Source: Psychrobacter aestuarii
GTDB taxonomy: Bacteria > Pseudomonadota > Gammaproteobacteria > Pseudomonadales > Moraxellaceae
Direction of reading: 5' to 3'
DNA length: 64,000 nucleotides
Assembly: GCF_904846035.1 (NCBI RefSeq)
Contig: NZ_CAJGYT010000001.1
Coordinates: forward strand, 1,116,001-1,180,000
Below the pieces are notes generated by a model, which made no database searches, was not told where the DNA came from, and saw nothing but the letters and a program-made list of their open reading frames with translations. The first letter of the stretch is position 1. Every line of letters begins with the position of its first letter. Made by a program: the position numbers and the translations under genes. This document shows positions 1 through 10,779 of the stretch, in pieces.

Positions 1-25
1 AGTAACCTGTAGCAAAGGACGCGTT

Positions 26-721
26 ATGCTCGTATTTGCCGTGATTTTGGTGGTCTCAGGGGCGCTGATTATCGGTGCACTGTGGGGCTTGTACGGCTAT
101 ATGCCCGATTGGCTGCAAGGCAACTTACTGGCGCTGGCTGGTGGGGCGCTGATGATTTCGGTAGTCATTGAGCTGGTGCAGCCTGCCGTTCATGACAGTG
201 GCTTATTAACCACTGCTGCCTTTACTTTGCTCGGCGCGGTGATATTCACCAGTGTGGATTATCTGATTGATGAAAAGATGCACAATAAAGGCGGCGCAGG
301 TCTGCTTGCGGCGATTACCTTGGACGGCGTGCCTGAAAACTTAGCGCTTGGCGTGGCTTTGATTGGCAGTGATGCCATGCAAGTGGCGGCGCTGGCAGGC
401 TCAATTTTATTGTCCAACTTGCCTGAAGCCGCTGGCGGCGCAAAGCAAATGGAGGAGGACGGCAACAGCCACAAGCGTATTTTAATGCTGTGGCTTGGGG
501 CAGCGGTTTTACTGTCGCTCTCCGCCATCGCAGGCAAAACGCTGCTCAAAGACGTGTCGGATGACGTGATTAGTATCATTAATTGTCTTGCTGCAGGTGC
601 GGTGATTGCCTCGCTTGCGACCGAGGTTTTTCCCACCGCCTTTAAGCGCGGCAACCACTGGGCGGGTATCAGTACCGCCATCGGTTTGATGATGGCACTT
701 GGACTGCATCAGCTGGGCTGA
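26..721 (+). CDS. ZIP-family metal transporter
   Basis: A 231-residue, almost entirely hydrophobic protein with about seven or eight membrane segments. The conserved ZIP helix pair is visible as DGVPENLALG (about residue 100) and SNLPEAAGG (about residue 133), whose acidic residues sit where ZIP proteins bind the metal; a later ATEVFPTAF motif also fits. ZIP proteins move divalent metals such as zinc into the cytoplasm, but the substrate here cannot be read from sequence. An AAAGGA ribosome binding site lies 7 bases before the ATG. The gene is followed by a strong hairpin terminator, so it is the last gene of its transcript; anything upstream is outside the window. Confidence 0.8.
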   Translation: MLVFAVILVVSGALIIGALWGLYGYMPDWLQGNLLALAGGALMISVVIELVQPAVHDSGLLTTAAFTLLGAVIFTSVDYLIDEKMHNKGGAGLLAAITLDGVPENLALGVALIGSDAMQVAALAGSILLSNLPEAAGGAKQMEEDGNSHKRILMLWLGAAVLLSLSAIAGKTLLKDVSDDVISIINCLAAGAVIASLATEVFPTAFKRGNHWAGISTAIGLMMALGLHQLG

Positions 722-799
722 TAGACTACCGCCTGCGCATTTTTTATACAATTTTTTAGACAGTGCTTGCAACAAACGGATTTTTTATAAGTAATTTCT

Positions 800-826
800 A
801 AACGCCAGCTTATAGACTGGCGTTTT
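800..826 (+). terminator. Rho-independent terminator after the ZIP gene
   Basis: Perfect 8-9 bp stem (AACGCCAG / CTGGCGTT) with an 8-base loop followed by a short T run. It lies about 80 bases after the ZIP stop codon. Confidence 0.75.
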
Positions 827-832
827 CTATTG

Positions 833-961
833 GTGTCTGGTCAACGTGAGGCGTTGGGCGCGGCAGTATGGCAGCGCACACAGCGCGGTGTGACCGACAA
901 GTCTGTTGCCGATAGTCATCCTATTTTAATTGACTATCGCCAGCAGTACGTTGATTCATAA
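833..961 (+). pseudogene. Possible 3' remnant of an unrecognised gene
   Basis: Between the terminator and gltS there is an open frame from a GTG at 833 to TAA at 959-961, about 42 codons. Its codon choice resembles the flanking genes (SGQREALGAAVW near the start, YRQQYVDS at the end). It has no ribosome binding site and no homology I recognise. It could be the 3' end of a decayed gene, a small protein, or chance. Confidence 0.25.
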
Positions 962-976
962 ACAAAGGATAGTGAT

Positions 977-2251
977 ATGGAAGTGACCTTAAACGGTTAT
1001 TACACCTTGATTTTGGCGACTTTGGTGCTTCTGCTGGGACGCTTTTTGATTAAAAATGTCAAATTTTTAGAAAACTTTAACATTCCAGAGCCTGTGGCGG
1101 GCGGCTTGGTGGCGGCGATTGTGGTTTACGCACTGAACTTTTTTTGGGGTTACAGCTTTGATTTTCATCAAGGCTTACAGACCGCCTGTATGCTGATGTT
1201 TTTTGCCTCCATCGGTTTGAGCGCCGATTTTAGCCGCTTAAAAGCAGGCGGCTCACCGCTTCTTATTTTTACGGTGGTGGTGTCGGTGTTTATCATTCTT
1301 CAAGACACGGTCGGCGTCGTGATGGCAAAGGCCATCGGTCTTGACCCGTTATTGGGCTTAGTGACGGGCTCTATCGCCTTGACGGGCGGACATGGTACGG
1401 CAGGCGCTTGGGGCATCACGCTTGAAGAGCAATACGGCGTGGCGGGTGCAACGACGCTCGGCATTGCGGTGGCAACGTATGGCTTGGTCGCAGGTGGCAT
1501 CATTGGTGGTCCTGTCGCGCGCAAGCTGATTAATGGCATGGGCATCAAGCCAAGCGAAGACAACCCCAACCCCAGCGAAGTCGAAAAACTCGCCAGCGAG
1601 CAGTCGCTGTACAGCACCAAGCACAACGAAGACGAGGCGCACGAGTCTCGCGATATGTTCTCAAAGCCTGATAACATCCGCTTGATTACCGCTTCTTCAA
1701 CCATCGAGTCGTTGGCGCTGTTCGCAGGGGCGCTGGCGTTTGCGGAGCTGATGACGATGGTTGCCGAGGGCACATGGTTTGAGATGCCGACCTTCGTATG
1801 GGCGCTGGCAGGCGGCGTGATTTTGCGTAATACCTTGACGATGGTGTTTAACTTTGAGATGTTTGACCGCGCCATTGACGTGATTGGTAATGCATCGCTC
1901 AGTCTGTTTTTGGCGATGGCGCTACTGTCCTTGCAGCTGTGGCAGCTCACTGACCTTGCGCTGCCCGTGCTCGGGATTTTGCTGGTGCAGACCTTGGTCA
2001 TGGTCATCTATGTGTACTTGGTGACTTTTAGAATCATGGGCAAAGACTATGACGCAGCAGTGCTGGCGGCGGGTCATTGCGGCTTTGGTATGGGCGCAAC
2101 CCCGACCGCGATTGCCAATATGCAGGCGGTGACTGACCGCTATCTGCCATCGCGTAAGGCATTTTTGATTGTGCCGATGGTCGGCGCGTTCTTTGTCGAT
2201 ATCGTCAATGCCACGGTGCTGCAAATCTTTACGCAGTTGCCGTTTATGTAG
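977..2251 (+). CDS. gltS: Sodium/glutamate symporter GltS
   Basis: A 424-residue polytopic inner-membrane protein of the GltS (ESS) family, which imports glutamate with sodium ions. The two family re-entrant loops are visible: GGHGTAGAWG (about residue 137) and AGHCGFGMGATPTAIANM (about 363), related by the inverted repeat typical of this fold. A hydrophilic linker around residues 190-230 joins the two halves. Length matches the family (about 400). The start has an AAAGGA site 8 bases upstream. It converges with glyA on a shared terminator and looks monocistronic. Confidence 0.93.
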   Translation: MEVTLNGYYTLILATLVLLLGRFLIKNVKFLENFNIPEPVAGGLVAAIVVYALNFFWGYSFDFHQGLQTACMLMFFASIGLSADFSRLKAGGSPLLIFTVVVSVFIILQDTVGVVMAKAIGLDPLLGLVTGSIALTGGHGTAGAWGITLEEQYGVAGATTLGIAVATYGLVAGGIIGGPVARKLINGMGIKPSEDNPNPSEVEKLASEQSLYSTKHNEDEAHESRDMFSKPDNIRLITASSTIESLALFAGALAFAELMTMVAEGTWFEMPTFVWALAGGVILRNTLTMVFNFEMFDRAIDVIGNASLSLFLAMALLSLQLWQLTDLALPVLGILLVQTLVMVIYVYLVTFRIMGKDYDAAVLAAGHCGFGMGATPTAIANMQAVTDRYLPSRKAFLIVPMVGAFFVDIVNATVLQIFTQLPFM

Positions 2252-2278
2252 GATTCGCTTTTATATAATAGTAAGCAT

Positions 2279-2311
2279 AAAAAAACCGCCCTATCACAGG
2301 CGGTTTTTTTT
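2279..2311. terminator. Bidirectional terminator between gltS and glyA
   Basis: Stem AAAACCGCC / GGCGGTTTT with an 8-base loop, flanked by A and T runs, so it can stop transcription from both convergent genes. Confidence 0.85.
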
Positions 2312-2364
2312 GTTGGGCGCGGTGACATAAGCCACCCTCCCTACCGTTATGCGTTAATCAGTGC

Positions 2365-3621
2365 TTACTGATTTTTGGCATATACTGGCTTTTTCGCGCA
2401 GATGGCTTTTACTTTTTCGCGCGTTTCAGCGATGACGGTTTCGTCGCCGCGGCTGTCTAGCACGTCACACATCCAGCCTGCCAATTCTTTTACGTCGTCT
2501 TCATTGAAGCCGCGTGTGGTAATCGCTGGTGTACCGATACGGATACCAGAGGTTACGAATGGTGATTTTGGATCGTTTGGTACGGCGTTTTTGTTGACGG
2601 TGATGTACGCATCGCCAAGCCACTTGTCCGCTTCTTTACCCGTCATTTCTTGCTTGATTAGGCTGATCAGCATCAGATGGTTTTCAGTACCGCCTGAGAC
2701 GATGTCATAGCCGCGCGCTTGGATGACTTCTGCCATTGCCTTAGCGTTTTTGACCACTTGCTGCTGGTAGGTTTTGAAGTTGTCTTCTAGCGCTTCTTTA
2801 AAGCAAATCGCTTTTGCGGCGATGACGTGCACCAGTGGGCCGCCTTGGTTGCCTGGGAATACCGCTGAGTTTAGCTTTTTGGCAAGCGCTTCATCACGTG
2901 AGATGATCAGACCTGAACGTGGACCGCGTAGGGTTTTGTGCGTGGTGGTGGTTGCCACGTCTGCAAATGGTACTGGGCTTGGGTATACGCCGCCTGCAAC
3001 CAGACCTGCCACGTGTGCCATATCGACCATGAGGTAAGCGCCTACTTCGTCCGCGATGTCGCGGAAACGCTGCCAGTCAACCACTTGTGAGTATGCTGAG
3101 AAGCCCGCGATAATCATTTTTGGCTTGTGCTCACGCGCCAGACGTTCTACTTCTTCGTAGTCAATCTCGCCTGTCTCATCACTTAGACCATACTGGACGG
3201 CTTTGTAGTTGATGCCTGAAAAGTTCACGTGCGCGCCATGTGTTAGGTGACCACCCGCGTCTAGGCTCATGCCAAGTACGGTGTCGTTTGGCTCAAGTAG
3301 CGCTAAAAATACGGCTGAGTTGGCTTGGCTGCCTGAGTGCGGCTGTACGTTGGCGTACGCTGCGCCGAACAACTCTTTTGCACGGTCAATCGCCAACTGC
3401 TCAATCACGTCCACATGCTCACAACCACCATAGTAACGCTTGCCCGGATAGCCTTCTGCGTATTTGTTGGTCAAATCGGTACCTTGCGCTTCCATCACTG
3501 CTTGTGAGCAGTAGTTTTCTGAAGCAATCAGCTCGATGTGGCTTTCTTGACGCGCGCTTTCGGCTGCCATAGCTTCGGCAAGTGCTGGGTCAAACTCTTG
3601 GATAGAAATATCTTTAAACAT
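2365..3621 (-). CDS. glyA: Serine hydroxymethyltransferase
   Basis: A 418-residue cytoplasmic PLP enzyme that interconverts serine and tetrahydrofolate with glycine and 5,10-methylene-THF, the main one-carbon source. The PLP-lysine signature [14 protein letters not shown] is present near residue 226, and [10 protein letters not shown] (about 97) and the N-terminal ASENY motif are intact. Full length for the family (about 417). An AGGACAT site precedes the ATG at 3621. Single gene convergent with gltS. Confidence 0.97.
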   Translation of the reverse strand: MFKDISIQEFDPALAEAMAAESARQESHIELIASENYCSQAVMEAQGTDLTNKYAEGYPGKRYYGGCEHVDVIEQLAIDRAKELFGAAYANVQPHSGSQANSAVFLALLEPNDTVLGMSLDAGGHLTHGAHVNFSGINYKAVQYGLSDETGEIDYEEVERLAREHKPKMIIAGFSAYSQVVDWQRFRDIADEVGAYLMVDMAHVAGLVAGGVYPSPVPFADVATTTTHKTLRGPRSGLIISRDEALAKKLNSAVFPGNQGGPLVHVIAAKAICFKEALEDNFKTYQQQVVKNAKAMAEVIQARGYDIVSGGTENHLMLISLIKQEMTGKEADKWLGDAYITVNKNAVPNDPKSPFVTSGIRIGTPAITTRGFNEDDVKELAGWMCDVLDSRGDETVIAETREKVKAICAKKPVYAKNQ

Positions 3622-3803
3622 ATCGATGTCCTATGTAGTGACGATTAGCAAAAGGATAGTGTTGCGTGGACGATTCGCTGCCAAAAACGCAATAAAAAAA
3701 GCCTGCGCTTTGGCAGAAATTAAGTTAGGCAAGTGTAACATGAAACGCGGGGCTAAAAATGCAAAATACTGCCCGCTTTTTGCAGATACGACAAGAAAGC
3801 CAT

Positions 3804-4358
3804 TTATCGGACAGTTTTGCGTAGCATTTGGGCATTTTCGCTGCTTATGTGCCCCTTTTTATGACAAAGGCGCTCAGTAAACGCAGTCAAAAAGGTCTCG
3901 CTAATCAGCAGCTTTCGCCCGTACCAATCGTAGCGCGTTTGCCGCTGCCAGCCTAAATCGGTCAGACAAATATTGCGCTGATTGGGCAGCTCGCGCTTGT
4001 TTTTGAATAAGACATAACCAATCGGTACGCCTTTTAAATGCTGCAGGCGCTTGGCGTCACCTTGTAAGCTAGGTAATGGAAAAATACTTTTTGCTGCGAC
4101 CCACGGCGTGTCGGTATCGCCATACAGATAGGTCTCACGTACCCACGCCAGCTGCGGCTTGCCCCACAGCCCTTCTGGACACAGTTGCTGCTTTTCAGCG
4201 AGGCTAAGCGAACGATAGCCCTCAAAGCGGCGCTCAACACGTAGCGGCTGCCCTGATAAGGTCTCTATCATCGCAGTCAGCGAGCCATCTGTAGTCAGCC
4301 ACGGCAACAGATAATCGGGGGGCGCCAACGCAGCGCGCGAAGTAAAAAGTAACGACAT
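3804..4358 (-). CDS. ubiC: Chorismate lyase UbiC
   Basis: A 184-residue protein matching chorismate lyase, which splits chorismate into pyruvate and 4-hydroxybenzoate as the first committed step of ubiquinone synthesis. Recognisable family segments are WLTTDGSLT near residue 20, the LWGKPQLAWVRETYLYGD block (about 64-82) with the active-site arginine, and PIGYVLF plus the C-terminal RQTRYDWYGRKLLISETF. Length is slightly above the usual 165-175. The start codon has only a weak ribosome binding site. No ubiA neighbour is present, so the gene is detached from the usual ubiCA pair. Confidence 0.85.
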   Translation of the reverse strand: MSLLFTSRAALAPPDYLLPWLTTDGSLTAMIETLSGQPLRVERRFEGYRSLSLAEKQQLCPEGLWGKPQLAWVRETYLYGDTDTPWVAAKSIFPLPSLQGDAKRLQHLKGVPIGYVLFKNKRELPNQRNICLTDLGWQRQTRYDWYGRKLLISETFLTAFTERLCHKKGHISSENAQMLRKTVR

Positions 4359-4479
4359 GTAAGCAATCCAAAACGGACAAAACCAAAAAAATTAACAACC
4401 GTGGTCAATGCCACTTTTTATAAATGGTACAAACGCGCCTAAAGCGTGTTGCTATTTTAAAAACACAGACAGCGACGTG

Positions 4480-5781
4480 CTACGCCAACTCGTCAAAGGG
4501 CGGCGTATGATGGATATTAAACGGCAATGCCGCGTGCGCCTCGCGCCGATAGGACTGCATATGCGCGCGGTCTTTGGCACAAAATTGCGCCAGCGCAGGC
4601 ACAAAGCGCGCGTCATACATACGGTGCAAGGAATGCGTGCGCGTCGGCACAAAGCCGCGTATCAGCTTGTGCTCGCCTTGCGTGCCTGGGTCAAACGACT
4701 GTAGCCCGCGCTCAATGGCGAACTCAATGCCTTGATAATAGCACAGCTCAAAATGCAGGCTGTCATAATGCGCCAGTGACCCCCAATAGCGCCCGTATAG
4801 GCTGGACACCTCGCCCGCCATCTCAGGGGTATCATAGAGAAACAGACTGCTCGCCACCACCTGCCCTGCCGCATCAACCGCTTGCGCGAGCATCAGATGC
4901 GCGCTCATATCCGCCGCCAGCTGCATAAAAAACGCTTGGCTCAGATACGGACGCTGACCGCGCTCGGCATAGGTCATCACATAGCATTGATAAAAAATCT
5001 GCCAGTCATCGTGCGTGATGTCCGCGCCGCATTTACGCACGCAGGTGATGCCTACATTCGCCACTTTTCGGCGTTCCGCGCGGATGGTTTTGCGCTTTTT
5101 GGCAGTCAAAGTCTGCAAAAAGTCGTCGAAATCGCTAAAAGGCTGCTCGGTATCCTGCTGATAATTGTGCCACAAAAACTGACAGCCTTGGCGCTCAAGT
5201 ATCGGCAGATTGGCGTCAATATGCGCAAACTTAATATTGGGCGCAGCGGCGCTGATGTCTGTATAGCTAAATAATTGACCTGCCAGTATGGCAAGCTCTT
5301 GACGCACGAACAGACCATGCCAGCCTGATGCGCCCGTTTGCCGTGCGATATCGTCTATCGCTGCCACCGCCGCCATGACCAAATCGGCACCCAGCGTCAC
5401 GCCCTCACGCAGCCAAAAGCGCATACCCGTAATCGGCGTATAGGGCACGGAGGTCACGAGGCGCGGATAATAGTCCAAGCCATAATGCGCGTAAGCCTCC
5501 GCCCACTGATAATCAAACACAAACTCACCGTGATGGTGCCCTTTAATAAACACTGGCAGCACCGCAAGCAGCATCTTGTCCACATCGCTTGCATCATCTG
5601 TGACGTCATTTGTCTCATACAGCGCAATATAAATCGGCAACCAGCCTGCCTCTTCGCCGATAGCGCCTGTATCTTCAAGCGCTTGCCAAAAGGCAAACGA
5701 CATAAACGGCGTGTCGGGCGCTTGCCACTCGGTTTCGGTGTGCCAATCGGTATCGTTTCGTAACGCGTATTGTATGCTCAT
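4480..5781 (-). CDS. FemAB/DUF482-type GNAT acyltransferase
   Basis: A protein of about 433 residues similar to the DUF482 family annotated as peptidoglycan biosynthesis/recognition proteins of the GNAT/FemAB fold. Recognisable blocks are WLPIYIALYE, the aromatic FVFDYQWAEAYAHYGLDYYP stretch (about residues 87-106), LTAKKRKTIRAERRKV (about 226) and the C-terminal FDPGTQGEHKLIRGF (about 390). The real substrate of this family is not established. ATG at 5781 was preferred to an in-frame GTG at 5790; neither has a strong ribosome binding site. Same strand as ubiC with a 121-base gap, so cotranscription is possible. Confidence 0.75.
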   Translation of the reverse strand: MSIQYALRNDTDWHTETEWQAPDTPFMSFAFWQALEDTGAIGEEAGWLPIYIALYETNDVTDDASDVDKMLLAVLPVFIKGHHHGEFVFDYQWAEAYAHYGLDYYPRLVTSVPYTPITGMRFWLREGVTLGADLVMAAVAAIDDIARQTGASGWHGLFVRQELAILAGQLFSYTDISAAAPNIKFAHIDANLPILERQGCQFLWHNYQQDTEQPFSDFDDFLQTLTAKKRKTIRAERRKVANVGITCVRKCGADITHDDWQIFYQCYVMTYAERGQRPYLSQAFFMQLAADMSAHLMLAQAVDAAGQVVASSLFLYDTPEMAGEVSSLYGRYWGSLAHYDSLHFELCYYQGIEFAIERGLQSFDPGTQGEHKLIRGFVPTRTHSLHRMYDARFVPALAQFCAKDRAHMQSYRREAHAALPFNIHHTPPFDELA

Positions 5782-6263
5782 AATGCTCACAGCTTGCTTG
5801 TAGGTATGACGGTTTATCGTTTATCTTAGCCTAACCAAAACACAACGCCCATGCTGTCACAATTTGCAAATACGCGCGCCGCTTATTTTTGTCACAGTGC
5901 CTCTATCACCTCTGTACCGCGACCGTGCTTTGCTTTATTATTTTTGTGCCAACTGCGGCTGTAATGGTGAGCTGTATCTGACTTGAGTGTTTGTGCTTTG
6001 ATGTAGACATATATATGACTATTCAGGTATAGACAGCGCTTATTTCCATTATATGCTTATTGATATAGTGGCTTATATTGGGCGAATTTTTAGCATTATC
6101 AGTCGTCTATGGCTACTTTTGCCATGATTTGCCTTGATGCTGGCGGATGATATTTGTGTCAATGGCTGCTAAAATAATCGCGCATTTTGCAAAACAGAAT
6201 TCCGGCATGCTCAAGGCAGCTGCCGATAGTGAAAGACAACTTACAAACAAGGAAGAGCTTTAT
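5782..6263. other. Intergenic region upstream of the monomeric IDH gene
   Basis: About 480 bases between divergent genes. AT-rich in the middle (about 6000-6100) and presumably holding both promoters. No gene, RNA or strong hairpin was recognised. An in-frame upward extension of the IDH reading frame to 6147 exists but lacks the conserved start and a ribosome binding site. Confidence 0.5.
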
Positions 6264-8492
6264 ATGTCCAAGATTATTTATACAAAAACCGACGAAGCTC
6301 CAGCGCTGGCTACTTTATCATTTTTACCGATTGTCAAAGCCTTTACGCATACTGCGGGCATCGACGTCGAGACTTCCGATATTTCAGTGGCCGCACGCGT
6401 TTTGGCAGCCTTCCCCGACTATCTAGAAGAAGACCAGCGCGTCCCTGACAATCTGGCAGAACTGGGTCGTCTGACCCAAGACCCCAACGCCAACATCATC
6501 AAACTGCCAAACATCAGTGCCTCAGTCCAGCAGTTAAAGGCGTGTATCAAAGAGCTACAAAGCAAAGGCTACGCCATTCCGAACTTCCCAGAAGACCCAC
6601 AAACCGAAGAAGAAAAAGAGATTCGTCAGCGCTATGGTAAGGCGCTGGGTAGTGCGGTCAACCCTGTACTGCGTGAAGGCAACTCAGACCGCCGTGCACC
6701 AAAAGCGGTCAAAAACTTCGCCAAAAAACACCCACACTCTATGGGTGAGTGGAAGCAGTGGTCAAGCACCCACGTCTCACATATGCATGAAGGCGACTTT
6801 TACAGCGGCGAGCAGTCAATGACGCTTGATAAAGCGCGTACCGTACGTATGGAGCTGGTCACTGACGCAGGCGAAACCAAGGTCTTAAAGCCTGAGCTAA
6901 AACTGCAAGACAAAGAAGTCATCGATTTGATGTTCATGAGCAAAAAATCACTGATTGAGTTTTATGAGCGTGAGATGGAAGACTGCCGCGAAGCAGGTAT
7001 CTTGTTCTCATTGCACGTCAAAGCGACGATGATGAAAGTCTCGCACCCTATCGTCTTTGGTCACGCAGTCAGAACCTACTACAAAGACGCGTTTGCCAAG
7101 CACGGCGCGACCCTGGATGAGCTGGGCGTCAACGTCAATAACGGCATGGCTGACCTATACGACAAAATCAACACGCTACCAACCTCACAGCGCGAAGAGA
7201 TTATCGAAGACTTGCACGCCTGCCAAGAGCATCGCCCACGTATTGCGATGGTCGATTCAGCCAAAGGCATCACCAACTTCCACTCACCAAGCGACGTTAT
7301 CGTTGATGCGTCTATGCCAGCGATGATTCGTAACGGCGGCAAAATGTGGGATTCAGACGGCAAATTGGCAGACTGTAAAGCGGTCATGCCTGAGTCTACC
7401 TTTGCGCGTATTTACCAAGAGATGATTAACTTTTGCAAATGGCATGGCAACTTTGACCCAACCACTATGGGTACGGTGCCAAACGTCGGTTTGATGGCGC
7501 AAAAAGCAGAAGAGTACGGCTCACACGACAAGACTTTTGAATCAAGTGATGCGGGCATGGCGCGTATCGTAGATAACGAGACTGACGAAGTCTTGCTTGA
7601 GCAACACGTCGAAAAAGGCGACATCTGGCGCATGTGTCAGACCAAAGACGCGCCGATTCAAGACTGGGTCAAGCTGGCTGTCCGCCGTGCGCGCGAGTCT
7701 GAGACCCCTGTTATCTTCTGGCTCGACCCATACCGTCCGCATGAGAACGAGCTGATTAAAAAGGTCAAAATGTACCTAAAAGACCACGACACCGCAGGTC
7801 TACACATTGAGATTATGTCGCAAGTACGCGCCATGCGTTACACACTAGAGCGCGTTGCTCGCGGTCTGGACACCATCTCAGCGACGGGTAACATCTTGCG
7901 CGATTACTTAACCGACTTGTTCCCTATCCTTGAGCTTGGCACCAGTGCCAAGATGCTGTCGGTTGTACCACTCATGAAAGGCGGCGGCTTGTTCGAGACG
8001 GGCGCAGGCGGCTCTGCACCGAAGCACGTACAGCAGTTGGTCGAAGAAAACCACTTGCGCTGGGATTCACTCGGTGAGTTCTTGGCATTGACCGTCTCGC
8101 TTGAGCATTTGGCGAACAATGACAACAACCCCAAAGCAAAAGTACTTGCCGATACCCTAGACGATGCCACTGAGCAGCTATTGCTCAACGACAAGTCACC
8201 CTCACGCAAAACAGGTGAGATTGACAACCGTGGCAGCCACTTCTACTTGGCACTGTACTGGGCAGAAGCACTTGCGGCGCAGAACGAAGACAGCGAGCTC
8301 AAAGAACTGTTCACACCATTTGCTAAGCAGCTGCGTGACAACGAAGAGGCCATCATCAAAGAGATGAACAACGCACAAGGCAACTCGGTTGACATTCAAG
8401 GCTACTACTATGCCAATGAAGAAGAAGCGACCAAAGTCATGCGCCCAAGCAGCCTGTTCAATGACGCCATCGCCTCATTAAACGCTGCGTAA
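6264..8492 (+). CDS. icd2: NADP-dependent isocitrate dehydrogenase, monomeric type
   Basis: A 742-residue monomeric (IDH-II type) enzyme oxidising isocitrate to 2-oxoglutarate with NADP+. The start at 6264 gives the conserved N-terminus [17 protein letters not shown] and has an AAGGAAGAG site; the longer frame from 6147 does not. Family blocks include [45 protein letters not shown] and [29 protein letters not shown] in pieces. Length matches the family (about 740). Monomeric enzymes of this class are known from cold-adapted Colwellia and Psychrobacter relatives. It converges with a second, dimeric NADP-IDH gene. Confidence 0.95.
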   Translation: MSKIIYTKTDEAPALATLSFLPIVKAFTHTAGIDVETSDISVAARVLAAFPDYLEEDQRVPDNLAELGRLTQDPNANIIKLPNISASVQQLKACIKELQSKGYAIPNFPEDPQTEEEKEIRQRYGKALGSAVNPVLREGNSDRRAPKAVKNFAKKHPHSMGEWKQWSSTHVSHMHEGDFYSGEQSMTLDKARTVRMELVTDAGETKVLKPELKLQDKEVIDLMFMSKKSLIEFYEREMEDCREAGILFSLHVKATMMKVSHPIVFGHAVRTYYKDAFAKHGATLDELGVNVNNGMADLYDKINTLPTSQREEIIEDLHACQEHRPRIAMVDSAKGITNFHSPSDVIVDASMPAMIRNGGKMWDSDGKLADCKAVMPESTFARIYQEMINFCKWHGNFDPTTMGTVPNVGLMAQKAEEYGSHDKTFESSDAGMARIVDNETDEVLLEQHVEKGDIWRMCQTKDAPIQDWVKLAVRRARESETPVIFWLDPYRPHENELIKKVKMYLKDHDTAGLHIEIMSQVRAMRYTLERVARGLDTISATGNILRDYLTDLFPILELGTSAKMLSVVPLMKGGGLFETGAGGSAPKHVQQLVEENHLRWDSLGEFLALTVSLEHLANNDNNPKAKVLADTLDDATEQLLLNDKSPSRKTGEIDNRGSHFYLALYWAEALAAQNEDSELKELFTPFAKQLRDNEEAIIKEMNNAQGNSVDIQGYYYANEEEATKVMRPSSLFNDAIASLNAA

Positions 8493-8523
8493 TTTCAGCC
8501 CAAATTCATTATCGTCATAACAC

Positions 8524-8559
8524 AACACCCCAAGCGCTATAGCGGTTGGGGTGTTTTTT
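8524..8559. terminator. Terminator between the two isocitrate dehydrogenase genes
   Basis: Ten-pair stem AACACCCCAA / TTGGGGTGTT with a 12-base loop containing its own short pairing, followed by a T run on the plus strand. Confidence 0.85.
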
Positions 8560-8619
8560 ATGGCTAATAACCGTCTTTAAAAGCATGCAAACCAAAGCCT
8601 TTGGCGGGTCAGCCAAGCC

Positions 8620-9882
8620 TTACGCATCCATATGCTTAATAATGGCTTTACCAAATTCTGATGTGCTGAGCAATATCGCGTCAGGCATCAAACGCTCAAA
8701 ATCATAAGTCACTGTCTTATTGGCAATCGCGCCTTGAATACCACTGATAATCAAATCTGCCGCCGCCGTCCAGCCCATATCGCGCAGCATCATCTCCGCT
8801 GAAAGAATGAGCGAGCCAGGATTGACCTTGTTTTGCCCTGCATATTTGGGCGCGGTACCGTGCGTGGCTTCATAGACCGCAACCGAGCCGCCTTTATTGG
8901 CACCAGGGGCGATACCGATACCGCCGACCTCTGCTGCCAGCGCATCTGAGATATAATCGCCGTTAAGATTCAGCGTGGCAATCACCGAATAATCGGCAGG
9001 ACGCATCAAAATCTGCTGCAAGAACGCATCGGCAATCACGTCTTTAATGATAATCTCATTGCCCGTCTTTGGGTTGTTTAGCGTCATCCACGGGCCGCCG
9101 TCGAGCAGCGTTGCACCAAAGCGCTCAGCCGCCAGCTCGTAGCCCCACTCTTTAAACGCGCCTTCAGTAAACTTCATGATATTGCCTTTGTGTACGAGCG
9201 TAACACTTGGCAAGTCATGGTCGATGGCATGTTGGATGGCTTTACGCACGAGGCGCTGCGTGCCTTCTTTGGACACAGGCTTGATACCGATGCCGCACTC
9301 TTCAGGAAAGCGAATCTGGGTCACGCCCATCTCATTTTGCAAAAAGTCGATGACTTTTTTTGCCTCCGCGCTGCCCGCTTTCCACTCAATGCCTGAGTAG
9401 ATGTCCTCCGAGTTTTCGCGAAAGATGACCATATCGGTCAGCTCAGGGTGATTGACGGGGCTGGGCACACCCTCAAACCAGCGTACAGGACGCTGACAGA
9501 CGTATAGGTCGAGCTGCTGACGCAAGGCGACATTGAGCGAGCGAAAGCCGCCGCCCACAGGCGTGGTCAAAGGTCCTTTGATGCTCACCACGTACTCACG
9601 CAGCACCTCGAGCGTCTCATCAGGCAGATACTCACCATCATAGATGGTCGCCGCCTTTTCGCCGCAGTACGCCTCCATCCAGACCACTGATTTTTTGCCG
9701 TGATAGGCTTTATCGACCGCCGCATCGACGACGGCCTTCATGACAGGCGTGATGTCCACCCCGATGCCATCGCCTTCAATAAAAGGAATGATGGGATGAT
9801 TGGGGACGTTTAAAGACAAATCGCCATTGACGGTGATTTTTTGTCCATCGCTGGGGACGCTGACTTTTTGATACGTTGACAT
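8620..9882 (-). CDS. icd: NADP-dependent isocitrate dehydrogenase, dimeric type
   Basis: A 420-residue homodimeric NADP-IDH of the TCA cycle, like E. coli Icd (416). The substrate and phosphorylation loop is intact: [14 protein letters not shown], where the serine is the AceK target in E. coli. [17 protein letters not shown] carries the lysine-tyrosine pair that selects NADP over NAD. AAGGAAGCG precedes the ATG at 9882. No aceK is in the window. It faces icd2 across a terminator, so the cell carries two isozymes of different fold at one locus. Confidence 0.95.
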   Translation of the reverse strand: MSTYQKVSVPSDGQKITVNGDLSLNVPNHPIIPFIEGDGIGVDITPVMKAVVDAAVDKAYHGKKSVVWMEAYCGEKAATIYDGEYLPDETLEVLREYVVSIKGPLTTPVGGGFRSLNVALRQQLDLYVCQRPVRWFEGVPSPVNHPELTDMVIFRENSEDIYSGIEWKAGSAEAKKVIDFLQNEMGVTQIRFPEECGIGIKPVSKEGTQRLVRKAIQHAIDHDLPSVTLVHKGNIMKFTEGAFKEWGYELAAERFGATLLDGGPWMTLNNPKTGNEIIIKDVIADAFLQQILMRPADYSVIATLNLNGDYISDALAAEVGGIGIAPGANKGGSVAVYEATHGTAPKYAGQNKVNPGSLILSAEMMLRDMGWTAAADLIISGIQGAIANKTVTYDFERLMPDAILLSTSEFGKAIIKHMDA

Positions 9883-10161
9883 AAATACGCTTCCTTGTTG
9901 ATTTATTTTCTATGTTTGACTGTCTGTTTTGTCGTGCCTGCTCACAGGGTGTCGTTATCGTTATTTATCTGTATGACGACCAAAGCACAAAATTTATTGT
10001 AACAAACCCTATGACCGCCCTTGTGTTGTGATATGTGTTCACTGTGTACGCCGCCTTTATGCACTTTTATGTAAAATTTAAGAAAAACAGGGATAAGTCA
10101 AGACAGCGCAGGCAAGACTGTTATAATGACGCCGCCAGTACCACTCGGGGATACCTTTGCT

Positions 10162-10779
10162 ATGCCAACCGCCAGCCTGATTTTGTTTAATAAGCCTTAC
10201 GGGGTACAAAGCCAGTTTCGTAACGATGGCAACAATGACCATGCGACGCTTGCGCCGTACTTTACGGACAAGTCGTTGCGCGTGGTTGGGCGCTTGGATG
10301 CCACCACCGAGGGGCTGCTGCTGCTCACCAGTGATGGCAGACTAAACCGCGCCATCACCCAGCCTGCACGCGGCGGACGGCAAAAGGCGCACGGCAAAAC
10401 CTATCTGGTACAAGTCGAGGGGCTGGTGAGTGACGCGCAGCTGAGCGCCTTGCGCCAAGGCGTGCTGCTCAAAGACGGCATGACCTTGCCCGCACAGGCA
10501 GAAGTGGTGACAGAAGACGCACTACCGATGCCGCTATGGCCGCGCAATCCGCCCATCCGCGAGCGCAAAAACGTGCCCACCACGTGGCTGATGCTGACCA
10601 TTTTTGAGGGCAAAAACCGTCAAGTTAGACGCATGACCGCGCAAGTTGGCTTGCCGTGTTTGCGCCTGATACGCTGGTCGGTGGCAGGTTTTGAGCTGGG
10701 GTCATTGGCGGTCGGTCAATTTGTGCGCGTGCATGTGAACAGCACACGTTATGCTGAGCTGACCGCGCCGATATTATAA
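10162..10779 (+). CDS. rluE: 23S rRNA pseudouridine synthase, RluE-like
   Basis: About 205 residues of the RsuA/RluB/E/F pseudouridine synthase family. The catalytic motif is GRLDATTEGLLLLTSDG (about residue 47), with the active aspartate in RLDATTEG, and the family C-terminal ENKNRQVRRM-like segment is present as EGKNRQVRRMTAQVG. There is no N-terminal S4 domain, which fits RluE (modifies U2457 of 23S rRNA) rather than RsuA or RluB. Start 10162 has GGGGAT upstream and gives the conserved MPTASLILFNKPYGV; an in-frame ATG at 10126 is less likely. Confidence 0.85.
   Translation: MPTASLILFNKPYGVQSQFRNDGNNDHATLAPYFTDKSLRVVGRLDATTEGLLLLTSDGRLNRAITQPARGGRQKAHGKTYLVQVEGLVSDAQLSALRQGVLLKDGMTLPAQAEVVTEDALPMPLWPRNPPIRERKNVPTTWLMLTIFEGKNRQVRRMTAQVGLPCLRLIRWSVAGFELGSLAVGQFVRVHVNSTRYAELTAPIL

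Noticed and set aside
1300..2007. 235-codon open frame antisense to gltS
   Set aside because: Lies wholly inside gltS on the other strand; Ser/Pro-rich shadow of the coding frame with no family match.
6147..6263. Upstream extension of the monomeric IDH gene
   Set aside because: The conserved N-terminus and an AAGGAAGAG site support the start at 6264; the extension reads as non-coding sequence.
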